NCBI RefSeq assembly: GCF_001641615.1
Contig: NZ_LRRU01000019.1
Span: forward strand, 466,064 to 530,063
DNA: 64,000 nucleotides
Direction of reading: 5' to 3'
Source: Pseudoalteromonas gelatinilytica
GTDB taxonomy: Bacteria > Pseudomonadota > Gammaproteobacteria > Enterobacterales > Alteromonadaceae
A program made the position numbers and the translations under genes. The notes beneath the pieces were generated by a model. The model was not told the origin of the DNA and searched no databases. It was given only the letters and a program-made list of their open reading frames with translations. Shown here one piece after another: positions 52,757-62,285 of the stretch. Within the stretch, counting starts at the first letter, position 1. Each line of letters opens with the position of its first letter.

Positions 52757-54352
52757 TTATTGTATTTCAGCTTTGGTTGCAGTGATGTTTAACCGCGCTT
52801 GTAAGGGGTCCGGTAAAAACTCTGCAGTCCCTGATTTACTCATTTGCAGTATAAAAGATTCATCATTTTTATATGCTTGCCAAGTAGGTAACCCTGGGCC
52901 ATTTGGTGTGCCTAACTTAATAAAGTTCGTCACATAACGGTGCATTATTTTAGCAGCTTGCTTATCTTGCTCAGTGGTTACATGCCCATATTTAGCAGCC
53001 ACAGTATTAAAAAAGTACGGAATTTCGCTGGCGTGCTCTGCACCAGGTTTATCTAAAGTTTGCGCCACATAACCAAAACGATACAAAAAGGCTTCCTTAC
53101 CCATATCTGTCACACGTTTTGCAACGAACTTTGCTGGCTCTTGCATTAACGCATCTTGACCAACTTGGTAATTGAGTAAAGGCAATGGCGTTTCGCCGCT
53201 TGCATCGTAAGTCATTTTTGCTTGTGTACTGTGCGGAGCAAAACTTGCGAATAGCGCCTCTTTAGAAGCAAAATTAGCAAAGCCTAAATCCATATCTGTT
53301 GTACCGACCATGGTCGCAACATGGCTAAACGTGCCTTTACTCAAGCGCGCTTCTGTCGCCGAATTGATGATGGTGCCATCAATAATTGGCCCGCCAACGT
53401 ACGTAGGTTCAACATCATTTTGTCGATTTAATGTGCTCAAATTTAGGTTATCAACCACCTCTTCGGCAGATAACTCACGTAGTGCAGCAAGGGCATTTTC
53501 ATCACTGCCTAAAATGGTGTGTTGTTTGGCAAAGTTTTCGCCAATTTTTTCGGCGCTTAACACGGTGTCATCATCACTATTAAGTGGTAACTGCTTAAAT
53601 AGTTCTCGTCCTCCCGCTGACATAATAATCGCTTGCTGGAATAAGCCATTTGCAGCAGGGGTTTGCATCATCGCATGTACCGATGCGCCTCCTGCAGATT
53701 CACCCATGAGTGTCACTTTTGCAGCATCACCACCAAATTGAGCGATATTTTGTTTCACCCATTCAAGGGCCGCAATTTGATCCATCAAAGCGTAATTGCC
53801 CAGTGCATCATTCTCAAAACGACTAAGGGCAGGGTGCGCAAAAAAGCCAAATCGGCCTAGGCGATAATTAAAGCTAACAAAAATAACCCCTTGTTTAGCA
53901 AAGCTTTCACCCGAGTAAACAGCGGGTGATGCGCCACCATTTACAAAGCCACCCCCATGTATCCATACCACAACGGGATAAGGAGTATCGCTGTGTTTAG
54001 TGGGTTTAAACACATTTAAATAAAGGCAATCTTCCGAAGGGGTTGTTGTAAGCGGTGCAGCGTCGGCTGCAAACGGCTTTTGCATACAGTCAGGCGCGTA
54101 ATCGTTAAGTACTTTTACATCTTGCCACTTAGGCACAGGTTGCGGTGCTCGCCAGCGTAACTCTCCCACCGGAGCTGCTGCATACGGAATACCTTTATAG
54201 GCAATAAAACGCCCTTCTTTTTGTCCTTGGATAAGCCCGCCAGTGACGGCAATATGATCAGACTGAGGTTGTTCTTGGCAGCCTTGCAAAAATACGGCGG
54301 AGCCTAATAGAAAAGATGAGTAAAAAATCGATTTGAGAATACGCGATGTCAT
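52757..54352 (-). CDS. Type B carboxylesterase, lipoprotein
   Basis: This is a 531-residue alpha/beta-hydrolase of the carboxylesterase/cholinesterase family. A signal peptide ends with lipobox LQGC (Cys about 25), so it is a membrane-anchored lipoprotein facing the periplasm or surface. The oxyanion region is VWIHGGGFVNGG, the nucleophile is in GESAGGAS, and the His is in GAEHASEIPYFF, just as in para-nitrobenzyl esterase-like enzymes. Domain order and length are normal. It hydrolyses carboxylic esters; the natural substrate is unknown. Confidence 0.92.
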   Translation of the reverse strand: MTSRILKSIFYSSFLLGSAVFLQGCQEQPQSDHIAVTGGLIQGQKEGRFIAYKGIPYAAAPVGELRWRAPQPVPKWQDVKVLNDYAPDCMQKPFAADAAPLTTTPSEDCLYLNVFKPTKHSDTPYPVVVWIHGGGFVNGGASPAVYSGESFAKQGVIFVSFNYRLGRFGFFAHPALSRFENDALGNYALMDQIAALEWVKQNIAQFGGDAAKVTLMGESAGGASVHAMMQTPAANGLFQQAIIMSAGGRELFKQLPLNSDDDTVLSAEKIGENFAKQHTILGSDENALAALRELSAEEVVDNLNLSTLNRQNDVEPTYVGGPIIDGTIINSATEARLSKGTFSHVATMVGTTDMDLGFANFASKEALFASFAPHSTQAKMTYDASGETPLPLLNYQVGQDALMQEPAKFVAKRVTDMGKEAFLYRFGYVAQTLDKPGAEHASEIPYFFNTVAAKYGHVTTEQDKQAAKIMHRYVTNFIKLGTPNGPGLPTWQAYKNDESFILQMSKSGTAEFLPDPLQARLNITATKAEIQ

Positions 54353-54546
54353 AACAAAGCCTAGGCTGTTTGGGGAAGGCTTATAATATTATATATTTGG
54401 CCATTCTTTAAGAGGAAAGCGCTTTAGTGTAAAAGCTATCTATAGGTTAAGCTGCTAATCATTAAGAAAAAAGAATTATTTTGTAATTTTATTCCTCGCT
54501 CTGCTGGGCTAAACTTTAGCTAAGTACCTTAATGACTGGTGTTTCA

Positions 54547-55863
54547 ATGTGGTTTAGTAAAAATAAAGATCAACTCATTGATGCGTTGCAGCATGATGTT
54601 GATAGAAGTCAGCAATATTTAGCTGGGATCAGAGAAAATATTGCTTATATCGAATTCACACCAGATGGAACTGTTCTCGAAGCTAATGATTTGTTTTGCA
54701 AAACAATGAAAGTGCAAGCTGGCGATATTATTGGTCAGCATCATCGTAAGTTTTGTGCGCCTGAATATAGCAGTTCAAAAGAGTATCAAACGTTTTGGCA
54801 AGATATCGCTAAAGGCCAAGCCAAGTATGGGGTTTTCTCGCGAGTTAATGGGGCAGGCGAAGCCATTTGGCTGCGTGCAACCTATTTTCCGGTACGCGGT
54901 GATGATGGCAAGGTACGCTGTGCAATTAAGTTTGCTTCAGAAATAACCAAAGAAGTCGAAAAACTTGATGAAATGTCGGCAATTTATGATGCCGTTAATA
55001 AAAGCACTGCAATGATCCGCTTTACGCCGGATGGTCATATTATTTCTGCGAATGATAATTTCTTAAATGTTGTGGGTTACAGTCTCGCTGAAATCCAAGG
55101 TCAGCATCATAAAATGTTTTGTTATGACGACTTCTATCAAAAGAACCCCAACTTTTGGCAAGAGCTGGCGAACGGGCGCATTTTTTCTGGGCAATTTTCT
55201 CGTAAAAAACGTGATGGCAGCCCGCTTTATTTAGAGGCAACCTATAACCCTATTTTTAATAAACAGGGTAAAGTGACACAGATCATTAAGTTTGCATCTG
55301 ATGTCACCGCCAGAGTGAACAGCACCGAAGAAGTGAAACATGCAGCAGAAAATGCCGGACACACGTCGGAAGAAACCTCGCAAGTCGTGACAAATGGTCA
55401 GCAACGAATTTTAAGCAGTGTTGAGTCATCAAAAAAAGTGAGCGAGCAAGTTCATCAAACCCGCGAACTGTCAGATGTGTTAGCGCAGCAGTCATCACAA
55501 ATAGGTGAAATTGTAACAACCATTAATAGCATCGCAGAGCAAACAAACTTATTAGCCTTAAATGCAGCGATAGAAGCTGCCAGAGCCGGGGAGCATGGTC
55601 GCGGTTTTGCGGTGGTTGCCGATGAGGTTAGAAATTTATCGCAACGTACTTCTGTGTCGACCAGCGAAATATCAGGCCTTATTGGAAAGACGCAAGAGAT
55701 CGCAGCAAAAATGACGGCTCTTATCGAAGAAATAGAAACACTGTCTGGTGAGTCTCAGCAAAATGTTGAAGAAGTCAGCATGATAATGGAAGACATTAAA
55801 ACAGGTGCAGATAAAGTGGTGGATCAAATATCCGAAGTAATTATTCGTTACGATACACTATAA
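54547..55863 (+). CDS. Soluble PAS-PAS chemotaxis transducer, paralogue 3
   Basis: Two PAS domains (about 20-130 and 140-255; [12 protein letters not shown] and [12 protein letters not shown]) and an MCP signalling domain with [19 protein letters not shown] and [17 protein letters not shown] 54547 gives 438 residues and an MWFS start like the two paralogues; ATG 54532 adds five residues and has no better ribosome binding site. It is more distant from the pair at 46-49 kb. No membrane segment. It likely senses redox state or a bound cofactor and signals to CheA. A strong terminator follows. Confidence 0.9.
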   Translation: MWFSKNKDQLIDALQHDVDRSQQYLAGIRENIAYIEFTPDGTVLEANDLFCKTMKVQAGDIIGQHHRKFCAPEYSSSKEYQTFWQDIAKGQAKYGVFSRVNGAGEAIWLRATYFPVRGDDGKVRCAIKFASEITKEVEKLDEMSAIYDAVNKSTAMIRFTPDGHIISANDNFLNVVGYSLAEIQGQHHKMFCYDDFYQKNPNFWQELANGRIFSGQFSRKKRDGSPLYLEATYNPIFNKQGKVTQIIKFASDVTARVNSTEEVKHAAENAGHTSEETSQVVTNGQQRILSSVESSKKVSEQVHQTRELSDVLAQQSSQIGEIVTTINSIAEQTNLLALNAAIEAARAGEHGRGFAVVADEVRNLSQRTSVSTSEISGLIGKTQEIAAKMTALIEEIETLSGESQQNVEEVSMIMEDIKTGADKVVDQISEVIIRYDTL

Positions 55864-55868
55864 ACAAC

Positions 55869-55893
55869 AAAAAGCCCGCAATGCGGGCTTTTT
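55869..55893 (+). terminator. Rho-independent terminator (likely bidirectional)
   Basis: 11-bp stem AAAAAGCCCGC/GCGGGCTTTTT with an AAT loop between convergent genes. Confidence 0.9.
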
Positions 55894-55914
55894 AATGGGG
55901 TATTGATTCCAATA

Positions 55915-56916
55915 TTATTCAGAAACAGTGAAAGACACGTCTAAGTCTTCACCCGATGTAACTGTAATTGGTTTTACTTGATAAAGCGTAAATGCTTCGT
56001 CTTGCGTTTCTACGTCATCGATATGTGCTGCACAGGTATAAGCAAGTTGATAATCACCAGGTTGAATGAACGCAAGTTCAAATTCGTATTGATTATCTTC
56101 GCTATCGAAAACAACATCCGCCGTTGCAAGAGGTGCATCTAATGGTGTTTCATCTTCGTTAACTTCATAGTTGTCCATTGGCATTTCAACATCGCTGCTA
56201 TATAAGTAAACAGCATGACCGAATGAACCATCTTCCAGTGCGATATCGATATTATCTGTTTCACAGTTCGCGATGAGTACGTCGCTCACAGTGCCTTCGA
56301 TATCTTCAGATTCAGCAAGGTTTTCTAAGCGAACACCGCGTGGTTTTAAGAAGATCTCATCACTATTTTGTGGATCAACTAATGACTTTTTAAGGTCAAA
56401 CTCAATAACAAACTCGTTACCAGCTTGGTTAAGGGTAAAACCATCAAGTTGGATTTCACCGATACCATCGTTGCCTTTACGTTTAACAACAAGTGGTGCA
56501 ATGCTGTCATCTTCGTATACAACATGCGAAGTCATAGTTAAATCGTTTGTGTCACCATTGATAACATCTGCACGGATCCATTGATATTCGCCAGCTGGTA
56601 CTTCTTCATCTTCTAATAAAGAAAATACATCATCACCTGTGTAGTCTAATAAGTTAACCATTTCAGGCATGGTTTCATCATCATCTTCACGGGTCTCAAA
56701 AGTGAACTCTTCACCACCTTGGGTTTTCAATGTGATTGAATCAAACACAACATTAACAGCTTTTAAACCTGTCACTGGTGCATCAGACACACCTAATGTG
56801 AACTGTGCAGTTTGCGGCTGAGGATCAACCGTATCATTCTTGTCGTCATCTGAGCCACAACCAACAAGTGCAAATAAAACGGCGCTGCTAAGTAATGTAG
56901 TTTTAAAGTTCATCAT
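55915..56916 (-). CDS. DUF4382 lipoprotein
   Basis: This 333-residue lipoprotein has a signal peptide with lipobox LVGC (Cys 20), an acidic linker (SDDDKND), and the DUF4382 domain (FTLGVSDAPVTGLKAVNVVFDSITL, from about 40 to 190). A second beta-rich domain follows (about 205-333). The whole protein is very acidic, typical for an envelope protein of a marine bacterium. GGGAAG precedes the paired ATGs. The domain resembles carbohydrate-binding or adhesion folds, but the role is unknown. Confidence 0.85.
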   Translation of the reverse strand: MMNFKTTLLSSAVLFALVGCGSDDDKNDTVDPQPQTAQFTLGVSDAPVTGLKAVNVVFDSITLKTQGGEEFTFETREDDDETMPEMVNLLDYTGDDVFSLLEDEEVPAGEYQWIRADVINGDTNDLTMTSHVVYEDDSIAPLVVKRKGNDGIGEIQLDGFTLNQAGNEFVIEFDLKKSLVDPQNSDEIFLKPRGVRLENLAESEDIEGTVSDVLIANCETDNIDIALEDGSFGHAVYLYSSDVEMPMDNYEVNEDETPLDAPLATADVVFDSEDNQYEFELAFIQPGDYQLAYTCAAHIDDVETQDEAFTLYQVKPITVTSGEDLDVSFTVSE

Positions 56917-57141
56917 TTCTTCCCTTTGTGTTCTAAAAATTTACTAATAGTGTAATAACTAAAACTTAATGTAACTTGAATTGCTAATAATAAGTTTCGA
57001 TTAACACCTTTGTACCTTTTATGTAACAACCTGTAAGCCACAAAAAATATAAATGCAAATTTAGCGTGCTTTTTAAGCAAATCCATTTTTCTTCCACATT
57101 TTGCTGACACCATCGCAAAAAATAAAAATCTAGGAACAAAA

Positions 57142-57582
57142 ATGAAGGTCATTGATTTAGAAAAGCGCTTTGAGTTGAGGAGTTTGGCACTGCTAGGTGC
57201 ATTTAACGTAATCTTATTTGTGGGATTTATTAATAGCTCATCAGAAGTAAGCAGCTTACTTTTTAGCTTTTTAGCTTGTGCGGTTACGATGTTATTAGCG
57301 CTACTTGTTTTTAATTCAAAGCGCAATTTAACGGTGTGTCGCCATGGTGTGCATTACCGTAATTTATTTGGACAATGCCGTCATATGCATGCAAGACAAG
57401 TGCAGTTTATTCACCATTACTCATTTTTTGGTTTGCGCTTAGTACTTATTATGGGCGAGAAGTATATTTGTATTGCGCCTTTTTATAGCCTTAATGACAA
57501 ACATCAACAACGTCTAAAGCGCTACGATAATGATTTGTTCGATTGGTTAAAGAATTTACAAAAGACCAATGATTTTTGTTAA
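57142..57582 (+). CDS. Small membrane protein, unknown
   Basis: This 146-residue protein has two membrane helices (about 14-32 and 38-58) and a basic, His-rich cytoplasmic part of about 85 residues (VCRHGVHYRNLF, QVQFIHHYSFFGLRL) that resembles PH-like domains of small bacterial membrane proteins. AGGA lies before the ATG. It is divergent from the DUF4382 gene, with about 225 bp between starts. A frame on the opposite strand overlapping its start is not a gene. Confidence 0.65.
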   Translation: MKVIDLEKRFELRSLALLGAFNVILFVGFINSSSEVSSLLFSFLACAVTMLLALLVFNSKRNLTVCRHGVHYRNLFGQCRHMHARQVQFIHHYSFFGLRLVLIMGEKYICIAPFYSLNDKHQQRLKRYDNDLFDWLKNLQKTNDFC

Positions 57583-57600
57583 GCAGGCGTATTCGCCTGC
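57583..57600. terminator. Hairpin between convergent genes
   Basis: Perfect GCAGGCG/CGCCTGC stem with a 4-base loop directly after the small membrane-protein gene. There is no strong T run on either side, so it is a terminator candidate only. Confidence 0.5.
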
Positions 57601-57619
57601 CTAACAATCGCATTAAATA

Positions 57620-59308
57620 TTACGTTTTATAGCGACTTACATTTTGTTCTAATTGCGTTGCTGTGTCTGACAGCTCATGCATGTATGATGTGGCTACATC
57701 GGTATCATTAGCGGTTTTGTTAGCAATATCGACAATGGTCGTCATGTTTTGATTAATCGCTTCAGACACTGAAGTTTGCTCTTCAGCGGCTGTGGCAATT
57801 TGTGCATTTTGTGATGTGATGGTGTTAACCGAAAGCAACACTTCATTAAGCGCTTTTTCGACTTCGCCCGCCTCATTAACACTGGTTGCACTGCCTGATT
57901 TAATTGATTGCATAATGCTGTTTACAGTTGTTGTTCCTTGCTGTACTTGCTCAATCATAGCCTCTATTTCATGAGTACTATCTTGCGTGCGTTTTGCAAG
58001 CGTTCGCACTTCATCAGCTACCACCGCAAAACCACGACCCGCTTCACCAGCTCGGGCAGATTCAATTGCCGCGTTCAGTGCCAATAGATTCGTTTGCTCA
58101 GCAATGTTTCTGATCACATCAAGCACACTGCCTATTTGACTCGATTGTTGATTAAGCTGATCGACCGCATTCGCCCCTTCATCAACTTGTTTGGCGAGGC
58201 CATTAATCACCTTTATGGCAATGAGTAATTGGTTGTTAGCTTGTTTGACTAAATGATCGGCATGCTCAGCAGCGGTTGAGGCCTCTTGGGCACTACGAGC
58301 AACTTCCATTGATGCCGCCGACATTTCGTTTATTGCGGTTGCAACTTGTTCACTTTCTTCATGTTGGCGATTAATACCTGCATGCATATTGGCAAGTAGC
58401 TCGTTGAGTTTGTGTGACGCTTGATTCATCGATTGCGATGATTGGCGAATATCAATAACCATCTTACCAACGTCATCGGCAAAACGGTTAAACGAACTGC
58501 CAAGCTTGCCGAGTTCATCATCTCGTTTCACCATTAAACGTTGGGTTAAATCACCATCACCTTGTGATATATCGTTCATTGCTAGTACGGTTGTGTGCAG
58601 AGGGCTGGTAATACTGCGCGATACCACTACAGCAATTGCTGCGGTAATTGCAACTGCAAATACTGAAGCGATAATGGTGTTTATAAAGGCATTATCGATA
58701 CCTTCATTAACCCGTTGTTCTGTTACTGCAACTTGTTGCTCAAGGCCACTGATCCAAAAACCGGTTCCTAGCACCCAATTCCATTTTGGTAGTAAAGCGG
58801 CATAACCGAGTTTAGGGTTCACACTGCCATTGGTATTTTTCCAAGAATATTGCACATAGCCACCGCCTTTCTTCGCAGCATCAATAAGCTCTCGTATCAA
58901 ATAAACCCCATTAGGATCTTTAAAATCATAAAGGTTTTTACCCTCAAGTGAGGCGTTAACGCCATGAGCAATGTTGACACCTTTTACATCATATACAAAC
59001 ACATAGCCTGTATCACCAGCATCATTAAAACGCAAATTACGTAAGATGCTTTTTGCTTGGCTTTGCAGCTGTTCAGTATTAGAGCCATCATCTTGCGCGA
59101 TGAGATGAGCAATCGAACTCATGGCAATTTTTTGATAGTTACTGACTTCGGCCTTTCGGTCGTTTTCCATTTGTGTGGCAAAACTTTCAACGGTTTGTGC
59201 ACCACTGTGTTTTGATTGCACATAGTTGTAGAGTGTCAGCATTATTGCAATGAGTAGGGGGGGAAGTAGGGCTAGAAAGAGTACCCGTTGCTGTATTGAT
59301 AGCGCCAT
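57620..59308 (-). CDS. Methyl-accepting chemotaxis protein with sCache_2 sensor
   Basis: This is a 562-residue transmembrane chemoreceptor: TM1 (about 9-27), a periplasmic single-Cache domain (about 30-190, with [18 protein letters not shown] and [16 protein letters not shown]), TM2 (about 208-230), HAMP, and a full MCP domain with [37 protein letters not shown] precedes the ATG by eight bases. Cache_2 receptors often sense small organic acids. It converges on the small membrane-protein gene. Confidence 0.93.
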   Translation of the reverse strand: MALSIQQRVLFLALLPPLLIAIMLTLYNYVQSKHSGAQTVESFATQMENDRKAEVSNYQKIAMSSIAHLIAQDDGSNTEQLQSQAKSILRNLRFNDAGDTGYVFVYDVKGVNIAHGVNASLEGKNLYDFKDPNGVYLIRELIDAAKKGGGYVQYSWKNTNGSVNPKLGYAALLPKWNWVLGTGFWISGLEQQVAVTEQRVNEGIDNAFINTIIASVFAVAITAAIAVVVSRSITSPLHTTVLAMNDISQGDGDLTQRLMVKRDDELGKLGSSFNRFADDVGKMVIDIRQSSQSMNQASHKLNELLANMHAGINRQHEESEQVATAINEMSAASMEVARSAQEASTAAEHADHLVKQANNQLLIAIKVINGLAKQVDEGANAVDQLNQQSSQIGSVLDVIRNIAEQTNLLALNAAIESARAGEAGRGFAVVADEVRTLAKRTQDSTHEIEAMIEQVQQGTTTVNSIMQSIKSGSATSVNEAGEVEKALNEVLLSVNTITSQNAQIATAAEEQTSVSEAINQNMTTIVDIANKTANDTDVATSYMHELSDTATQLEQNVSRYKT

Positions 59309-59406
59309 TTATCGCTCCTAATAAAAATCCGCAGTACTAGTTTAGTACGTTTAAAGATTTTTATTAGTCGACTTTATGATTATATCAATTGGCTATAAAA
59401 GCAGAT

Positions 59407-59916
59407 CTAGGCAACTTGCTTATAAAAATACACCGTTGCGTCAAATTCACCGGAGGAACTTTTCGCAAATCTAGGAATAGTGCCAGCTTCAATATAATCG
59501 AGTTTTCGATACAAATATGAAGCAGTGTCGCCTTGGCGGGTATCAAGTACCAATAATTGAATACCTAAGATACGGGCGTCGGTTTCTAGGCTATTCATCA
59601 ATTGTTTTGCAATTCCTTGGCCTTGATATTCGCTGTGTACCATGAGCTTTTCTACCTCGCCGCGGTGAGCGCCATTGGCTTTAGCGCACAAAGAAAGCTG
59701 CACGGAGCCAATCACCGTATCACCATCAAGGGCAAGATAAAGCCTACGGTAAGGCGTTGCTAAATCGCCATCGACCCCTTGCCAGTAGTCATGTGCTGAC
59801 TGTAATGATAGCGGGGCAATAAAGCCGATTGATGCGCCACTGGCAACGCTATCAATCAGTAAACTATTGAGTGATTTAGACACCCCTTTAATAGAGTGTA
59901 CAGCTTTAATTTTCAT
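59407..59916 (-). CDS. GNAT family N-acetyltransferase
   Basis: A 169-residue acetyltransferase with the acetyl-CoA binding motif QGQGIAKQLM, preceded by VEKLMVHSEYQ on the central strand, and a C-terminal LYRKLDYIEAG segment typical of GNAT proteins. It begins 3 bp after the astB stop on the same strand, so it is probably cotranscribed. It may acetylate an amino acid or small amine; linkage to arginine catabolism is suggested only by location. Confidence 0.88.
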   Translation of the reverse strand: MKIKAVHSIKGVSKSLNSLLIDSVASGASIGFIAPLSLQSAHDYWQGVDGDLATPYRRLYLALDGDTVIGSVQLSLCAKANGAHRGEVEKLMVHSEYQGQGIAKQLMNSLETDARILGIQLLVLDTRQGDTASYLYRKLDYIEAGTIPRFAKSSSGEFDATVYFYKQVA

Positions 59917-59919
59917 TAT

Positions 59920-61263
59920 TTATTCTTGTTGAAATGGATACACAGAGCCTAAATTAAGTAAGTTGGTTAACTCATCAAGTGCTTGATAGCTTTCGGTTAA
60001 AAGCATTGGATCGGCAAAGTCGTCACTACTTAACGAGTCACGGTAATGCTTATTCGCCCAACTCACTAGTTGGGTATATTTTTCTTCGCTGAATCGTACA
60101 CCCGGATTGACCGCGGCTAGTTCGTCAGTATTGAGTGCAACACGCAAGCGCAAACAAGCAGGGCCACCGCCATTTTGCATGCTTTGGCGCAAGTCAAAAA
60201 AGCGCACTTGCTGAACTGGGTTATCTGCCAAAATCATTTCTTGAATGTAATCGTGAACAGCTTGATTACGCTGACATTCTTTAGGTGCAACCAGCATCAT
60301 GCTGTCATCACTTAAGGTAATTAATTGGCTATTAAATAAATAGCTGCCTACAGCATCTGTAATGCTCACTTTATTGGTTGGCACTTCAATAATATGTAAC
60401 GGCTTGTTGCCTAGGTAAGCTTGTTTAATCTGTTTTAGCGTATCAGCTTGATGCAAAAACGCTTGTTCGTGGCATAAAAGTACATTGCCATTGGCCACAG
60501 CGATTACATCGTTATGGAATACACCTTGGTCTATCACATCAGGGTTTTGTTGAATAAATAACTGATTTTCTGGTTTTAGCTGATGTAGACGGGCAATTGC
60601 TTGCGAAGCTTCAAGAGATTGTCTTGCAGGAAATTTAACGGGTTTTGGTAAGGCGCTATTAAAGCTACTTGCCCCATAAACAAAGATCTCAAGCCCTGTA
60701 TCTGCGTGGCTGTCGCATAATCGATTATGATTTGCGGCGCCTTCATCACCAAAAAAACCTTGATCAGGTAAGTGCGTATGATGGCTAAAGTAACGTTCAT
60801 CGTTAAACATGGCTTTTAATAAAGCCGTAGTTGTAACGGGCTCTAGCGAGCGGTGAAATTTGTTATTTAAGTTAGCAGCCGTAAAGTGCACTTTGTCATC
60901 AAGCGTATCGACTGAAGGCGAGATAGTGCCAGCATTGGCTGTCCACATGGCCGATGCACTGTAACAAGCTCGCAGTAAAACAGGGTCGGCTTTAAATGCT
61001 TTTTCAATAATTTGGCTATCACTGCCTGTAAAGCCTAAACGCTTTAGCACGTTAATGTCGGGGCGAGCATGGGGTGCAAAAATACCTTGTTCTAGCCCTA
61101 ACTCGTGCATTGCCTTCATTTTTTCAAGGCCTTGTAGCACGGCCTCTTTGGGGTTCGAATGCGAAGAGGCGTGACTTAGTGAAGCGACATTGCCATACGA
61201 TAATCCCGCGTAATTGTGAGTAGGCCCCACTAAGCCATCAAAGTTTACTTCTACTGCGTGCAT
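59920..61263 (-). CDS. astB: N-succinylarginine dihydrolase
   Basis: AstB converts N2-succinylarginine to succinylornithine with release of ammonia and CO2, the second step of the AST arginine degradation route. The 447-residue protein matches the family from end to end: N-terminus EVNFDGLVGPTHNYAGLSYGN, NPKEAVLQGLEKMKAM, FFGDEGAANHNRL, and the nucleophile Cys370 in NGGGPACLRLRV. It is cytoplasmic. No other ast gene is in the window; only the GNAT gene follows. Family identity is very secure. Confidence 0.96.
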   Translation of the reverse strand: MHAVEVNFDGLVGPTHNYAGLSYGNVASLSHASSHSNPKEAVLQGLEKMKAMHELGLEQGIFAPHARPDINVLKRLGFTGSDSQIIEKAFKADPVLLRACYSASAMWTANAGTISPSVDTLDDKVHFTAANLNNKFHRSLEPVTTTALLKAMFNDERYFSHHTHLPDQGFFGDEGAANHNRLCDSHADTGLEIFVYGASSFNSALPKPVKFPARQSLEASQAIARLHQLKPENQLFIQQNPDVIDQGVFHNDVIAVANGNVLLCHEQAFLHQADTLKQIKQAYLGNKPLHIIEVPTNKVSITDAVGSYLFNSQLITLSDDSMMLVAPKECQRNQAVHDYIQEMILADNPVQQVRFFDLRQSMQNGGGPACLRLRVALNTDELAAVNPGVRFSEEKYTQLVSWANKHYRDSLSSDDFADPMLLTESYQALDELTNLLNLGSVYPFQQE

Positions 61264-61311
61264 ACTTAATCCATCATTATTGTGCGTGTATTTTAACCAT
61301 ACAGAAGTTAT

Positions 61312-61542
61312 TTAGCTGAAGCTAGCTAACTCCATTTCTACATTACGTAGACTTTGTTGAAGGCGCTTCTGAGTGGCAATTAAATACGCTTTTTGTTTGT
61401 TCTGTTTAACTTGTTGCTGTCGTGCGGCTTTGTATAACACACGCTTAGGAATGTCGTACTGCTCAGACGCTTCGGTGATTGTCAGTTGGTGAACCGAAAT
61501 TTTTTTAAGCGCTTCAATAAATGCGGGGTCATTATTTAACAT
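61312..61542 (-). CDS. Small HTH-like protein, unknown
   Basis: A 76-residue basic protein. The segment LTITEASEQYDIPKRVLYKAARQQ has a helix-turn-helix appearance, followed by a Gln/Lys-rich helix. I use the ATG at 61542, which has GGAG seven bases before it; the frame extends to 61587, but that part reads through the upstream small gene. It overlaps the 39-codon gene by 11 bp, indicating coupling. It could be a small transcription or replication accessory factor. Confidence 0.55.
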   Translation of the reverse strand: MLNNDPAFIEALKKISVHQLTITEASEQYDIPKRVLYKAARQQQVKQNKQKAYLIATQKRLQQSLRNVEMELASFS

Positions 61543-61651
61543 AGCGACGCTCCAAATCAGCAACATTATGCGGATCGTTTGCTTCATGCATATGCCATGT
61601 GCTGATGTCTAATCGCCAAAGTAGATAAAGAGTGTGAAAGAAGTTAGTCAC
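61532..61651 (-). CDS. 39-residue protein, DUF3563-like C-terminus
   Basis: A short frame starts at GTG 61651, with AAGGAG six bases before it, and reads MTNFFHTLYLLWRLDI in its first part, with an ending (NVADLERRY) like the short DUF3563-type proteins, whose ends contain DLERR. The excellent ribosome binding site, sensible composition and 11-bp overlap with the following small gene argue for a real gene, though it is short enough to be missed by usual cut-offs. Confidence 0.55.
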   Translation of the reverse strand: MTNFFHTLYLLWRLDISTWHMHEANDPHNVADLERRYVK

Positions 61652-61854
61652 GTTAGTCTCCTTGTTAGTGCCAGTTCATACTCACTATTGGAAGATCTGT
61701 GCCAAACCTTTATTAAATTTAAATGCATTAAAAATCAATCGGTTAATGTTTGATGGTTAGGGCTTCCTTAAAATCAGGCACTAAAATAGTGAAAGGTAAG
61801 TGCTGTAATGCACTTTAATGATGCGTGTTATTATTGTTAAGTGAGAAAATAAGC

Positions 61855-62285
61855 GATGTAAAATCGCTGCTACATGCTCGCACCTCGTATCTCGTAACTT
61901 TACTGTCGTAACTTGAATCTTAATTTTTTGTTTCGCGCGCCAAGCAAGCGTGACGCCTACTGGTAGCAGCGGCTTTATGCCGCGACATGGTTGAGGTAGG
62001 AGGATACGAGAATAAAACTCGATGTAAAATCGCTGCTACAAGCTGGCACTTCGCTTCTCGTATCTCGCACCTCGTATCTCGTAACTTGAATCTTAATTTT
62101 TTTGTTTCGCGCGCCAAGCAAGCGTGACGCCTACAGGTAGTACCGGCTTTATGCCGCGATATTGGTGAGGTAGGGGCGATACGAGAATAAAACGCTATGT
62201 AAAATCGCTGCTACATGCTCGCACCTCGCTTCTCGAAACTTTACTCTCGCTAACTTTCCCCTCGTATCTCGCAACTCGTTTCTCG
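61855..62285. repeat. Tandem intergenic direct repeat, about 2.4 copies of 166-175 bp
   Basis: The segment ATGTAAAATCGCTGCTACA occurs at 61,856, 62,022 and 62,197. Between copies, long stretches match (for example TTTCGCGCGCCAAGCAAGCG and GGCTTTATGCCGC). Each unit contains a run of CTCGTATCTCG-like micro-repeats and a GCGGC/GCCGC-type hairpin. It separates the small gene pair from the oxidoreductase gene. A frame inside it (61,920-62,117) is a repeat artefact. It is a non-coding repeat of a kind seen between genes in Alteromonadales. Confidence 0.85.

Noticed and set aside
56913-57326. 137-codon minus-strand frame next to the DUF4382 gene
   Set aside because: Overlaps the better-supported + strand gene at 57,142, is basic and low-complexity, and has no ribosome binding site.
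61920-62117. 65-codon minus-strand frame
   Set aside because: Lies wholly inside the tandem repeat and its translation repeats itself.
61855-62285. CRISPR array
   Set aside because: Only about 2.4 long units, not short repeats with unique spacers, and no cas genes in the window.
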